A DNA stretch of 64,000 bases from assembly GCA_032251145.1 (NCBI GenBank), contig JAVVER010000002.1:1-64000 (forward strand), in the 5' to 3' direction. The position numbers and the translations under genes are program-made. The notes beneath the pieces were generated by a model. It was not told where the DNA came from and searched no databases. It was given only the letters and a program-made list of their open reading frames with translations. The DNA comes from BRH-c54 sp032251145. Lineage in GTDB: Bacteria > Bacteroidota > Bacteroidia > Flavobacteriales_E > Vicingaceae. Shown here in pieces: positions 33,889 to 42,374 of the stretch (position 1 is its first letter; each line of letters starts with the position of its first letter).

Positions 33889-35721
33889 TTATTTATCCTC
33901 CAATAATTGAGTGAACTTATTTTTTAATTCTTTTACCGTAAAAGGTAAGCCTTGTATTTTATTGTACTGCTCGTATTTAAACTGAGGCAACACTGCTCTT
34001 AAATAATTAGCAAATTGTCCGTCATTCAATTCACAAACCAAAATTTTATCAAATTTTGAAAAAATTTCGGCAGTGTTTCTTGGTAGTGGATTGATGTAGT
34101 TAAAATGTGTGAAAGCGATGTCCTTTCCTTCTTTTTGAAGGTCGTTAACAGCACCAAATAAGATTCCAAATTGTCCGCCCCAACCTACAACTAATAATTT
34201 TTTAGCATCCTTACCTTTGTAGCGTTGTTCTGGTATAAAGTTAGCAACGCGAGCTACCTTTTCTTTTCTAATGTTCACCATAACCTCATGGTTTTGTGGG
34301 TTGTGCGAAACGCAACCAGAACATTCGTCTTTTTCTAACCCTCCAATGCGGTGTTGCATCTCTGGTGTGCCAGGAACTACCCATTTACGAGCCAATTTTT
34401 CATCATCTCTGTTGTATGGCCTCCAACTGGCGTCTTTTGTTTCTAGTGTTAAGGGTTTAATATCAGGAAGTTCGTTTAACGATTTTATTTTCCAAGGTTC
34501 TGCTCCGTTTCCTAAATAACTTTCGGTTAAGAGAATAACTGGAGTCATGTGTTCTAAAGCAATTCGTGTTGCCTCAAAAGCCCAATCGAAACAATCAGCA
34601 GGTGTGCTTGCAGAAATCACAACTACAGGGCTTTCGCCATTTCTTCCCCAAATAGCCTGCATTAAATCACTTTGTTCGGTTTTGGTAGGCAATCCAGTAC
34701 TTGGTCCGCCACGTTGAACATTTACAATTACAATGGGCAATTCAGTCATAACAGCCAAACCAATGGCTTCGGTTTTTAAAGCCATTCCTGGGCCTGATGT
34801 GGTTGTGATGGCAACATTTCCAGCAAAAGCGGCACCAATTGAGGAACAAATACCTGCAATTTCATCTTCAGCCTGAAAAACTTTTGTCCCAGCCCACTTG
34901 TGTTTAGTTAATTCATGCATGATATCTGTTGCAGGAGTAATAGGATAAGAACCTAAAAACAACGGTTTGCCCGCTTTTTTTGCTGCGGCCAAAAATCCCC
35001 AAGCTGTTGCTTGATTTCCTGTTATGTTTCGATACGTTCCGGATTGTTTTTTTGCAGGCAATACTGTAAATGAAGACTTAATTGCTTCTATGGTTAAAGC
35101 GTAGTTATAACCAGCTTTTAAAGCAATAATATTTGCTTCGCCTATTATTGGATTTTTATTGAATTTTTGTTCAAAAAAAGCAATGGTTTGTTCTAATGGT
35201 TCGCTAAACAACCAAAAAACCATTCCCAAGGTAAACATGTTTTTACATCTGTCGGCCGATTTATTATCTAGCCCTAAATCTGTCAAGGCTGTTTTTGTAA
35301 GTGAAGTAATTGGCCCTTCAATTACTTTATAATCTGCTAAGGTATTGTCTACAAGAGGATTGGTTTCGAACCCAGCTTTTTCAATGTCTTTTTTCCCGAA
35401 AGAATCAACATCAACTAAAATAATACAAGCAGGTTTTAGGTTGTGTAGGTTTGCTTTTAAAGCAGCGGGGTTCATTGCTACCAAAACATCTGGAGCATCA
35501 CCCGGACTATGAACTCCACTCGTTCCAAAATGCACTTGAAAACCTGAAACTCCAGCTACAGTTCCTTGTGGAGCTCTAATTTCTGATGGAAAATCGGGAA
35601 AAGTTGCAATTGCATTTCCCATTACCGCTGTAGTATCGGTAAATAATGTTCCTGCTAATTGCATTCCGTCACCAGAATCTCCTGCAAATTTTATTACTAC
35701 ACTTTCTAATGTTGTTTTCAT
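33889..35721 (-). CDS. korA: 2-oxoacid:ferredoxin oxidoreductase, fused gamma-alpha subunit (KorA)
   Basis: About 610 residues from ATG 35721; the frame extends four codons (MGLI) into the adjacent hairpin repeat, which I exclude. The N-terminal gamma domain (FAGDSGDGMQLAGTLF, PSEIRAPQGTVAGVSG) is fused to the alpha pyrimidine-binding domain (PITPATDIMHEL, QAEDEIAG, TTSGPGMALKTEAIG). The arrangement is that of two-subunit KorAB, not four-subunit enzymes. One base separates it from korB. No ferredoxin gene is found in the island. Confidence 0.92.
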   Translation of the reverse strand: MKTTLESVVIKFAGDSGDGMQLAGTLFTDTTAVMGNAIATFPDFPSEIRAPQGTVAGVSGFQVHFGTSGVHSPGDAPDVLVAMNPAALKANLHNLKPACIILVDVDSFGKKDIEKAGFETNPLVDNTLADYKVIEGPITSLTKTALTDLGLDNKSADRCKNMFTLGMVFWLFSEPLEQTIAFFEQKFNKNPIIGEANIIALKAGYNYALTIEAIKSSFTVLPAKKQSGTYRNITGNQATAWGFLAAAKKAGKPLFLGSYPITPATDIMHELTKHKWAGTKVFQAEDEIAGICSSIGAAFAGNVAITTTSGPGMALKTEAIGLAVMTELPIVIVNVQRGGPSTGLPTKTEQSDLMQAIWGRNGESPVVVISASTPADCFDWAFEATRIALEHMTPVILLTESYLGNGAEPWKIKSLNELPDIKPLTLETKDASWRPYNRDDEKLARKWVVPGTPEMQHRIGGLEKDECSGCVSHNPQNHEVMVNIRKEKVARVANFIPEQRYKGKDAKKLLVVGWGGQFGILFGAVNDLQKEGKDIAFTHFNYINPLPRNTAEIFSKFDKILVCELNDGQFANYLRAVLPQFKYEQYNKIQGLPFTVKELKNKFTQLLEDK

Positions 35722-35881
35722 AATTAAGCCCACCCCAACCCTCCCAAAGGGAGGGAGTTACCAACACACTTGCCAAAATTCGAAGTTTGTTGAGGAGTAT
35801 TATTTTTATGGTTTATACTGATAATTAATTTTTTTATTGTGCCTCTTGGTAGCCCCTCCTTCGGAGGTATTGGGGAGGCTA
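35722..35881. repeat. 160-bp dispersed element with hairpin ends, copy 1
   Basis: The left end has CCCACCCCAACCCTCCC then AAAGGGAGGG; the right end has CCCCTCCTTCGGAGG then TATTGGGGAGGC. Each end can form a hairpin, and the two ends are inverted repeats of each other. The core shares TTTATGGTTTATACT with the second copy at 37883-38042, and the two copies are similar over their full length. It fills the gap between the HAD-ECH gene and korA and abuts the korA ATG. Confidence 0.88.
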
Positions 35882-37882
35882 CTCTCCCTTGTACTCCACT
35901 CGTTTACCAATAGATGTTAATCCTAACAAAGCATCTTTTGTAGAGAAAATAGCTACCAACTTATCCAATTCTGATGCTGGTCCTTTTGCTGCTTCAATTA
36001 ATTCTTCAGCAAATTTCATTGCAATTGGGGCTTTAAAACTCATGGTTTTTGCCATTTTATCAATAGCTTCTTTATCAATTTTGCCGTTTTCATAAGCACC
36101 CGACATAATTTTTTTATAGCTATTATTGGTGTAAAAATCAGCTATTGCTTGCCAGTTAGCTCCCAAAACTTGTGCTTTTCTATCGGGGGTTGGTTTAGTT
36201 CCAGAAATGTATTCGAAAATATCTGCAGGCTGAATAACTTCATCAATTAAACCTATTTCTTTTGCAGTTACGGCATCAAGCATTTGACCCGTTAACACTA
36301 AATATTTTGCCAATCCTTTGCCTACTCTTAAAGCTGTACGTTGTGTTCCTCCAAGCCCTGGATAAATTCCTATTCCTGTTTCTGGAAAAGCAATTTTAGT
36401 TTTCGGAACAGCTAACAACACATCGCAACAAAGGGCTAATTCCATTCCGCCACCTAAAGCCAAACCGTTTAAGATACCCACCACTTTTTTGGAAGATTTG
36501 TCGATTTTCTCTAATACATCTTGTCCGTATTTTGTAAACGTAACAATGTTATTTAGAGAAGCTGCTTTCATGTTTTTTACAAAAAATTTGATGTCGGCAC
36601 CAGCCACAAAAGCTTTACCTGAACCTGTTAAAATAATGGTTTTAACATTTGGCATCGCATCTGCTTGTGAAAATTTGCAATCCAATTGTCCCATAACTTC
36701 CTCGTTTAAGGCATTCATATCTTCAGGTCTATTCATGGTAATGGTTGCAACACTTCCGTTGATATCCATCGAAACAAATTCCATTTTCCAATTATCGGCT
36801 TTTATGCCATTAGGAACTGGTTCGTTATAAATTTTAGCAAATTGATTTACTATGCGTTTTACTTCCGTTTCACCATATTTATTCATTAAATCAATTGGGC
36901 CAAAACGCCATCTTAAACCAATTTTTGCTCCTCTGTTTAAGTCGGTTGCGGTGCACACTTTTTCATCCAATAGTTGAGAACAAACAAATAAAGTGCAACC
37001 TAAAATTCGATCGTTTACTGCTTTTTCGTTTTCTGAAGAAATAGTTACTTCTCCAGTTCCTGTTAAATCCCAATTTTGTTTACTTTCTACCTGTTCTTCC
37101 AGTTTTTTAGCAACTTTATATGATGGTCCAAAATGTTCTAATGTTTTTTGTGCATGCAATGCAATTGGAACACCAGTGGCATTCATCAATGCAAAAGGTC
37201 CCATACCAATTCCGAATGTTTTCATGCAAATGGTATCAATTTCGGCAATTGTTCCTACTCCTTCTTCTAGCATTTTACACGATTCGTTGAGCCAAGGAAC
37301 AAAAAAACGGTTTACTGCAAAGCCATAAGCATCTGCTGTATAAATGGGGTCTTTGCCCGAAAGCACAGAAAATTCATACACTGCTTTGGTTGTTTCAGGA
37401 GAAGTTTTTTCGCCAGGAATAATTTCTACCAAACGATTTTTTGCTGCATGATAAAAATAGTGCAGCCCTACAAAACGTTCTGGATGCGAAACCGAAGCCG
37501 CCATTTCGGTAACCGAAAATGACGAAGTATTGGTGGCTAAAATGGTATCAGAAGACACTATTTTATCAAGCGTTTTAAACAGTTCGCATTTTACATTGAA
37601 ATCCTCAAAAATGGCTTCAACAATTAAATCACATGCTTTTAAATCGTTTTGATTTACTGTGCCTTTAATGTTGTTGATGATGTTTTCAACTTTTTCTTGC
37701 GTAAAGATTTTACGTTCAACACCTTCTTCTAAGATGGCACGAATACCCGAAATTCCTTTATCAATGTATTGTTGTTCTCTATCGTTAAGGTAAACGGTAA
37801 ATCCTTCTTGAGCAAATTTTTGAGCAATTGCAGCACCCATGGTTCCTGCTCCTACTACTCCAACTGTGTTTATTTTTTTCAT
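35879..37882 (-). CDS. 3-hydroxyacyl-CoA dehydrogenase/enoyl-CoA hydratase fusion
   Basis: About 667 residues from ATG 37882 (four extra codons upstream belong to the repeat). Domain order is dehydrogenase first: Rossmann GAGTMG at ~11-16, TNTSSFSVTEMA and the C-terminal HAD domains to ~360. A crotonase domain follows at ~375-560 (AFVAGADIKFF, NGLALGGGMELAL, ETGIGIYPGLGGTQR). This is the reverse of classical FadB. In context it should act on 3-hydroxypimelyl-CoA from the Oah step and on shorter beta-oxidation intermediates. The substrate is inferred from context. Confidence 0.9.
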   Translation of the reverse strand: MKKINTVGVVGAGTMGAAIAQKFAQEGFTVYLNDREQQYIDKGISGIRAILEEGVERKIFTQEKVENIINNIKGTVNQNDLKACDLIVEAIFEDFNVKCELFKTLDKIVSSDTILATNTSSFSVTEMAASVSHPERFVGLHYFYHAAKNRLVEIIPGEKTSPETTKAVYEFSVLSGKDPIYTADAYGFAVNRFFVPWLNESCKMLEEGVGTIAEIDTICMKTFGIGMGPFALMNATGVPIALHAQKTLEHFGPSYKVAKKLEEQVESKQNWDLTGTGEVTISSENEKAVNDRILGCTLFVCSQLLDEKVCTATDLNRGAKIGLRWRFGPIDLMNKYGETEVKRIVNQFAKIYNEPVPNGIKADNWKMEFVSMDINGSVATITMNRPEDMNALNEEVMGQLDCKFSQADAMPNVKTIILTGSGKAFVAGADIKFFVKNMKAASLNNIVTFTKYGQDVLEKIDKSSKKVVGILNGLALGGGMELALCCDVLLAVPKTKIAFPETGIGIYPGLGGTQRTALRVGKGLAKYLVLTGQMLDAVTAKEIGLIDEVIQPADIFEYISGTKPTPDRKAQVLGANWQAIADFYTNNSYKKIMSGAYENGKIDKEAIDKMAKTMSFKAPIAMKFAEELIEAAKGPASELDKLVAIFSTKDALLGLTSIGKRVEYKGE

Positions 37883-38042
37883 AATTAAGCCCACCCCAGC
37901 CCTCCCGAATGGAGGGAGTTACCAACACTCTTGATAAAATACCAAGTTTATTGAGGAGTTTTATTTTTATGGTTTATACTAATTATTAATTCTTTTTTTG
38001 TGCCTCTAAATAAGCCCCTCCGAAGGAGGGGTTGGGGAGGCA
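37883..38042. repeat. 160-bp dispersed element with hairpin ends, copy 2
   Basis: Same layout as the copy at 35722-35881: CCCACCCCAGCCCTCCC end, shared core GAGGAGTtTTATTTTTATGG, and a right end CCCCTCCGAAGGAGGGG with TTGGGGAGGC. It occupies the gap between dch and the HAD-ECH gene, again abutting an ATG. Confidence 0.88.
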
Positions 38043-38043
38043 T

Positions 38044-38817
38044 TTAACAATTCTCCCAAACAGGTTGTCGTTTTTCCAAAAATGCGTTGATACCTTCGTT
38101 GGCATCTTTGGTTTCCATCAACTGCTTTACATACATGTATTCCAATTGGGGTAAAAAATTGCCTAAAACATGGTTGAATTTTACTCGTGATGCTTTAACA
38201 GCATAACGTAATGAAGATGCACTTTTTGGTACGATGTTTTTTTTAATCCATTCATCAACTGCTGCATTTAAAGCTTCTTTATCCTCAAATACTTGATTTA
38301 TTAACCCGATTTGATGTGCCTCTTCAACTCCCATAGTTCTACCTGAGATTAACAATTCTTCGGCACGAGCCAAGCCCAATTTTTCGGGTAAAATAACTGA
38401 TGCTGGCGGAGGAAAAACTCCTAACACAATTTCGGGTTGACCCATTTTTGCAGTTTTATCGGCAAACAATACATTACACATAATTGCCAATTCCATGCCT
38501 CCACCTAAACATTGACCTGATATTTTTGCCATGGTTGGAATGCCTAAATCCATGATTCCAAGAAAGAGTTGATGAAACGTTTTTATCATCATTTCAGCTA
38601 ATTCTTTAGTATGTTCAGGAACACTTGCTCCAAAAGAAAAGTGTTTTCCTTCTCCTTGAAAGGTGATGAGTTTAAGGTTATTATTTTGCTTAAATTGCTT
38701 GAAACAATCTAAAATATCAAGCATCATTACATTGTCCAACACATTTCCTTTGCCATCATCTAATAATATGTTTGCAACTGTATTGTTGTGGGTATAGGTT
38801 AATTTAATTTTTTCCAT
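38044..38817 (-). CDS. dch: Cyclohexa-1,5-diene-1-carbonyl-CoA hydratase
   Basis: 257-residue crotonase-family enzyme. The oxyanion-hole segments FSFGASVPEH and GQCLGGGMELAIMC, and GQPEIVLGVFPPPASVILP, are the pattern of the Dch group rather than ordinary enoyl-CoA hydratase. Dch adds water to the diene product of benzoyl-CoA reductase, giving 6-hydroxycyclohex-1-ene-1-carbonyl-CoA. Three bases after oah, in the order had-oah-dch, which supports the assignment. Confidence 0.9.
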   Translation of the reverse strand: MEKIKLTYTHNNTVANILLDDGKGNVLDNVMMLDILDCFKQFKQNNNLKLITFQGEGKHFSFGASVPEHTKELAEMMIKTFHQLFLGIMDLGIPTMAKISGQCLGGGMELAIMCNVLFADKTAKMGQPEIVLGVFPPPASVILPEKLGLARAEELLISGRTMGVEEAHQIGLINQVFEDKEALNAAVDEWIKKNIVPKSASSLRYAVKASRVKFNHVLGNFLPQLEYMYVKQLMETKDANEGINAFLEKRQPVWENC

Positions 38818-38820
38818 TGC

Positions 38821-39921
38821 TTATGCATTTTCTGGTTTAAACTGTGGAGAAATTTTTCGATGCATTTCGTCATTCCACTCATGTCCTTCTGCTAAAAGCT
38901 GACGAAGTTTTATAAAATCAACTTCTCTATCGTTTTTAGGTCCAAAATTAAACGCACGGAAACCAGCTTTTGCTTCTGTCATCATGTTTAATGCTAACCA
39001 CTCACGACTACCTTCTTTGTTCATATCCCAATGTTCGAGCTTTTTCTTGCGAACTTCAGTTAATGTTTTGTGTAAGCAATTTGGGAATGTATGGAGTAAT
39101 TTAGCTACAAATTTGTTAATCAATTCATCTAATTTAGATAAATCTACTTCTCCTTTTGCCATCAATTCTTTACCTTTTGCTAATTCTTCGCCCGTTTTCA
39201 TGGATCCGAATATTACTCTTCCGTACTCATCAGCGTATTTATCTATGTTAATTAGTGGGTTAGGTATAAATTTTCCATCAACTTTTAAAGCTGGTGCTAT
39301 GTCTGTTATTAATCCAATATTTAATGCCTGATGTGCAGTCCATGGTTCGCAAAGCGTTAATGAAGCCATGGCTCTTTCTACGCCAACATATAGGTGTAAA
39401 AAATCGGTTGCTCCACCAATAGCAGCACTTCCGTGTTTTGGGCCAGCTTGCCCGAAACGTGCTAAATCAGATGCAACTGTAAAGTCGCAAGCCATTCCTA
39501 TTTCCTGACCACCGCCAATTCTCATTCCGTTTACACGAGAAATAACTGGTTTTTCGCATTTTAAAATGGCTGAAACCATGTCGTTAAACAATCTCATGTA
39601 TTGCGAATATTCTTGTGGCTGACCAGAGTAATATTCTGCATATTCTTTAGTGTTTCCGCCAGTACAAAATGCCTTATCCTCAACTCCTGTAAAAATTACA
39701 GCAACCACACTTCTGTCGTTTGAAGCTTCTCCAAATGCCATAATTATTTCTTTTACTGCTTTGGTGGTATATGAATTGTATTGTTTAGGGTTATTTAAAA
39801 TAATCCAAGCGTTATACAATCCTTTTACTTCAGAACCATCTGTATTTATAATTGGTCTTTTCTCATAAAGAATGTCGGTATAATTATACCCTTCTACAAT
39901 GTTGTGATTATTAAATTCCAT
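38821..39921 (-). CDS. oah: 6-oxocyclohex-1-ene-1-carbonyl-CoA hydrolase (ring-opening)
   Basis: 366-residue crotonase-family hydrolase, known as Oah or BamA, the marker enzyme of anaerobic aromatic degradation. It opens the ring to give 3-hydroxypimelyl-CoA. Highly diagnostic segments are present: NSYTTKAVKEIIMAFGEAS, FCTGGNTKEYAEYYSGQPQEY, NGMRIGGGQEIGMACDFTVA and GQAGPKHGSAAIGGATDF. Length matches the family. Position between had and dch gives the complete modified beta-oxidation. Confidence 0.95.
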   Translation of the reverse strand: MEFNNHNIVEGYNYTDILYEKRPIINTDGSEVKGLYNAWIILNNPKQYNSYTTKAVKEIIMAFGEASNDRSVVAVIFTGVEDKAFCTGGNTKEYAEYYSGQPQEYSQYMRLFNDMVSAILKCEKPVISRVNGMRIGGGQEIGMACDFTVASDLARFGQAGPKHGSAAIGGATDFLHLYVGVERAMASLTLCEPWTAHQALNIGLITDIAPALKVDGKFIPNPLINIDKYADEYGRVIFGSMKTGEELAKGKELMAKGEVDLSKLDELINKFVAKLLHTFPNCLHKTLTEVRKKKLEHWDMNKEGSREWLALNMMTEAKAGFRAFNFGPKNDREVDFIKLRQLLAEGHEWNDEMHRKISPQFKPENA

Positions 39922-39950
39922 AGTATTTATTTTTAAATTAATAATTTTAT

Positions 39951-41009
39951 TTAGTTACACTGAGGCACTAAAACCGAACGTTTGGTGTATTTATGTGCTA
40001 GTGTATTCTTGAATACTTCGTTAATCTGACTTAGTGGAAAAGTTTCTACAAAGTCTTTGATTTCCAATTTTCCTGAAGCAATTAAATCCACCACTTCGGG
40101 ATACAACTCTGGTTTACAACCCCATGTTCCAATTAGTTTTGCATCGAAAGCCATTAAGTTACTCAAACGAACTTCTAATTTGTTCATGGTAAATCCAACA
40201 ATACTTAGTGTGGATGTGAATGTGATTAGATTAAAAGCTAAATCTTGTCCAGGAGCTGTTCCAGAGAACTCAAAAATCTTCCATCCATATTTTGGTGCAC
40301 CAATTTCCTTAGCTATTTCCTTCACTTTTGATTTTATTTCTTTGATGTCTAATCCTTTTGAATTAAGGGTGGCATCAACTCCATTTTTCTTGGCTTGAGC
40401 TAATTTTTCATCGTTGATGTCGATAGCCAAAACTTTAGCTCCCATAATTTTAGCAATTAAAGCTCCGTAAACTCCTACTCCTCCAACGCCAATACATATA
40501 GCTAAGTCACCTTTTTCAATTTCCGACTTTTTCATTACCTGATAAGGTGTTGAAATGGCATCAGCAATAACAGAAAGTTCTTCTAACTTGTATTTAGTTA
40601 AAACTGAATTTGGCACTGGACACAAGTATTTATGAGGAACAGCGATGTGTGTTGCGAAACCACCATGAAAATCGTTTCCAGGCATTAATTGATTCTGACA
40701 CATGTTGCTTCTTCCTTTGTTGCACAATTCGCAATTTCCACAAGGCAACACAGCTGGAATAATTACATTTTTTCCTTTTAAATGAGCTGGACCTTCCAAA
40801 ACAGTTCCGCTAATTTCGTGACCAAGGGTTAAAGGCATTTCTTTTTTGGTTCTAACTCCATCGTGCCAAAAGCTTAAATCGGTATGGCAAACGCCACAAC
40901 CAGCCACTTTTACTAAAGCTTCATCTTCGTTAATTGTTGGCATGTCTGATTCCACCAAAGAAAAATCTTCTTTTAATGCTGTCATTTGCCATTGTTTCAT
41001 TTTTCCCAT
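39951..41009 (-). CDS. had: 6-hydroxycyclohex-1-ene-1-carbonyl-CoA dehydrogenase
   Basis: 352-residue zinc-type medium-chain alcohol dehydrogenase. Catalytic zinc motif GCGVCHTDLSFWHDGVRT, GHEISG; structural zinc cysteines in PCGNCELCNKGRSNMC; Rossmann GVGGVGVYG at about 174. The DLSFWHDGVRTKKEMPLTLGH pattern is typical of Had. It oxidises the Dch product to the 6-oxo compound with NAD+. The start may instead be the ATG three codons later (41000). Confidence 0.9.
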   Translation of the reverse strand: MGKMKQWQMTALKEDFSLVESDMPTINEDEALVKVAGCGVCHTDLSFWHDGVRTKKEMPLTLGHEISGTVLEGPAHLKGKNVIIPAVLPCGNCELCNKGRSNMCQNQLMPGNDFHGGFATHIAVPHKYLCPVPNSVLTKYKLEELSVIADAISTPYQVMKKSEIEKGDLAICIGVGGVGVYGALIAKIMGAKVLAIDINDEKLAQAKKNGVDATLNSKGLDIKEIKSKVKEIAKEIGAPKYGWKIFEFSGTAPGQDLAFNLITFTSTLSIVGFTMNKLEVRLSNLMAFDAKLIGTWGCKPELYPEVVDLIASGKLEIKDFVETFPLSQINEVFKNTLAHKYTKRSVLVPQCN

Positions 41010-41026
41010 TTCTTTTTTATTATTTA

Positions 41027-41105
41027 CGTCATTGCGAGGTACGAAGCAATCTGTCTTTCGATGAGGCAGATTGCTTCACTCCATTTCATTTCGTTCGCAA
41101 TGACG
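41027..41105. repeat. CATTGCGA palindromic dispersed element, copy 1
   Basis: Outer arms CGTCATTGCGA (41027-41037) and TCGCAATGACG (41095-41105) are perfect, and inner arms GAAGCAATCTG (41043-41053) and CAGATTGCTTC (41067-41077) are perfect. The element sits between the thiolase gene and had. A second, longer copy is at 47186-47301. Confidence 0.92.
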
Positions 41106-41112
41106 GTTAATT

Positions 41113-42372
41113 TTAAATATTACAATTTTCAAATAAAATAGCTGTTCCTTGTCCGCCACCGATACATGCCGAAGCAATACCGTATTTAACCCCTCTAATG
41201 TTCATTTCTCTTGAAAGTGTTAACGACAAACGAGTTCCTGTTGCTGCTAAAGGATGACCTAAAGCAATTGCTCCACCATTTACATTACAGATGTCTCTGT
41301 TTAATCCTAATTCTTTTTCGCAGCCAATAAACTGAGCTGCAAAAGCTTCATTAATTTCAACCAATCCAATTTCAGCAAGGGTTAACCCAGCTAATTCTAA
41401 CACTAATTTTATTGCTGGAACTGGCCCTAAGCCCATTACTCGCGGGTCTAATGCACTGGTAGCTGAAGCTACTACTCTGGTTAGTGGTTTTAAGCCTTTT
41501 GCTTTAACAAAATCGCCATGAGCGACAACCACAGAAGCAGCACCATCAACAATTCCGCTTGAGTTTGCTGCAGTTTGAACACCATCTCGAGCAAAAACTG
41601 AAGGTAATTTTGACATATCTTCTAAGTTTGATGGACGAACATTTTCATCCGTTGTAAAATCTACAGCGTGTTTTGGTAATCTCACTTTTCTGGTATTTAA
41701 TCCATCAATAGCAAATTCTGCCGAGTTCATCTTCACAATTTCACCATCAAAAAAACCTCTTTCTTTTGCTGCCAAATATCTATCTACCGAAAGTTTTGCA
41801 AATTCATTGGCGTCAGCTTTTGTTATACCGTGTTTTTCAGCAACATTTTCTGCGGTGCATCCCATAGGAACTGCAGCTGTATCGTTTAATGCTTCCCAAA
41901 GCATGTCTTTAAAATCAATTTTACCTAGGGGGTAACCCATCCTGTTTCCAAAACTTACTGTTGGCGAAAGCGTCATATTTTCTGTACCTCCACACAAAGC
42001 GGTTTGTCCTTTTCCTAACGAGATTTGTTCTGCACCCGCAATAATGGTTTCAAAACCTGAGCCGCAAATACGTTGCAACATTACAGCCGGAATACCTTCT
42101 GGAATACCTGAGAACAACCCAACGTGACGAGGTAAAAAGTAAGAATCGGCAGAACTTTGTCCGATGTTGGCATACATTACTTGGTCAATATCTTCACCTT
42201 TTATACTAGATTTTTCGATGGCTGCTTTTGTTGCATAAATACCCAAATCAGTTGGAGAAACTTGTCCTAATGTTCCGCACAATTTACCAAATGGGGTTCT
42301 AGCTCCATTTACAAGGTATATGTTATCGTAAGTTATTCCAAGTCCTTTTTTCTTGTCGTGAAATCCTTTCAT
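41113..42372 (-). CDS. Acetyl-CoA acyltransferase (thiolase)
   Basis: 419-residue biosynthetic/degradative thiolase. The acyl-accepting Cys is in RICGSGF (~103), the catalytic His in NGGAIALGHPLAATG, and the second Cys in CIGGGQG near the C-terminus. In context it should cleave 3-oxopimelyl-CoA to glutaryl-CoA and acetyl-CoA. It begins three bases after the stop of the KPR-activase fusion, so the two are translationally close. Confidence 0.92.
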   Translation of the reverse strand: MKGFHDKKKGLGITYDNIYLVNGARTPFGKLCGTLGQVSPTDLGIYATKAAIEKSSIKGEDIDQVMYANIGQSSADSYFLPRHVGLFSGIPEGIPAVMLQRICGSGFETIIAGAEQISLGKGQTALCGGTENMTLSPTVSFGNRMGYPLGKIDFKDMLWEALNDTAAVPMGCTAENVAEKHGITKADANEFAKLSVDRYLAAKERGFFDGEIVKMNSAEFAIDGLNTRKVRLPKHAVDFTTDENVRPSNLEDMSKLPSVFARDGVQTAANSSGIVDGAASVVVAHGDFVKAKGLKPLTRVVASATSALDPRVMGLGPVPAIKLVLELAGLTLAEIGLVEINEAFAAQFIGCEKELGLNRDICNVNGGAIALGHPLAATGTRLSLTLSREMNIRGVKYGIASACIGGGQGTAILFENCNI

Positions 42373-42374
42373 AT

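Noticed and set aside
35722..38042. The 160-bp repeats as insertion sequences
   Set aside because: No transposase frame is present and the elements are too short; they can only be non-autonomous or REP-type.
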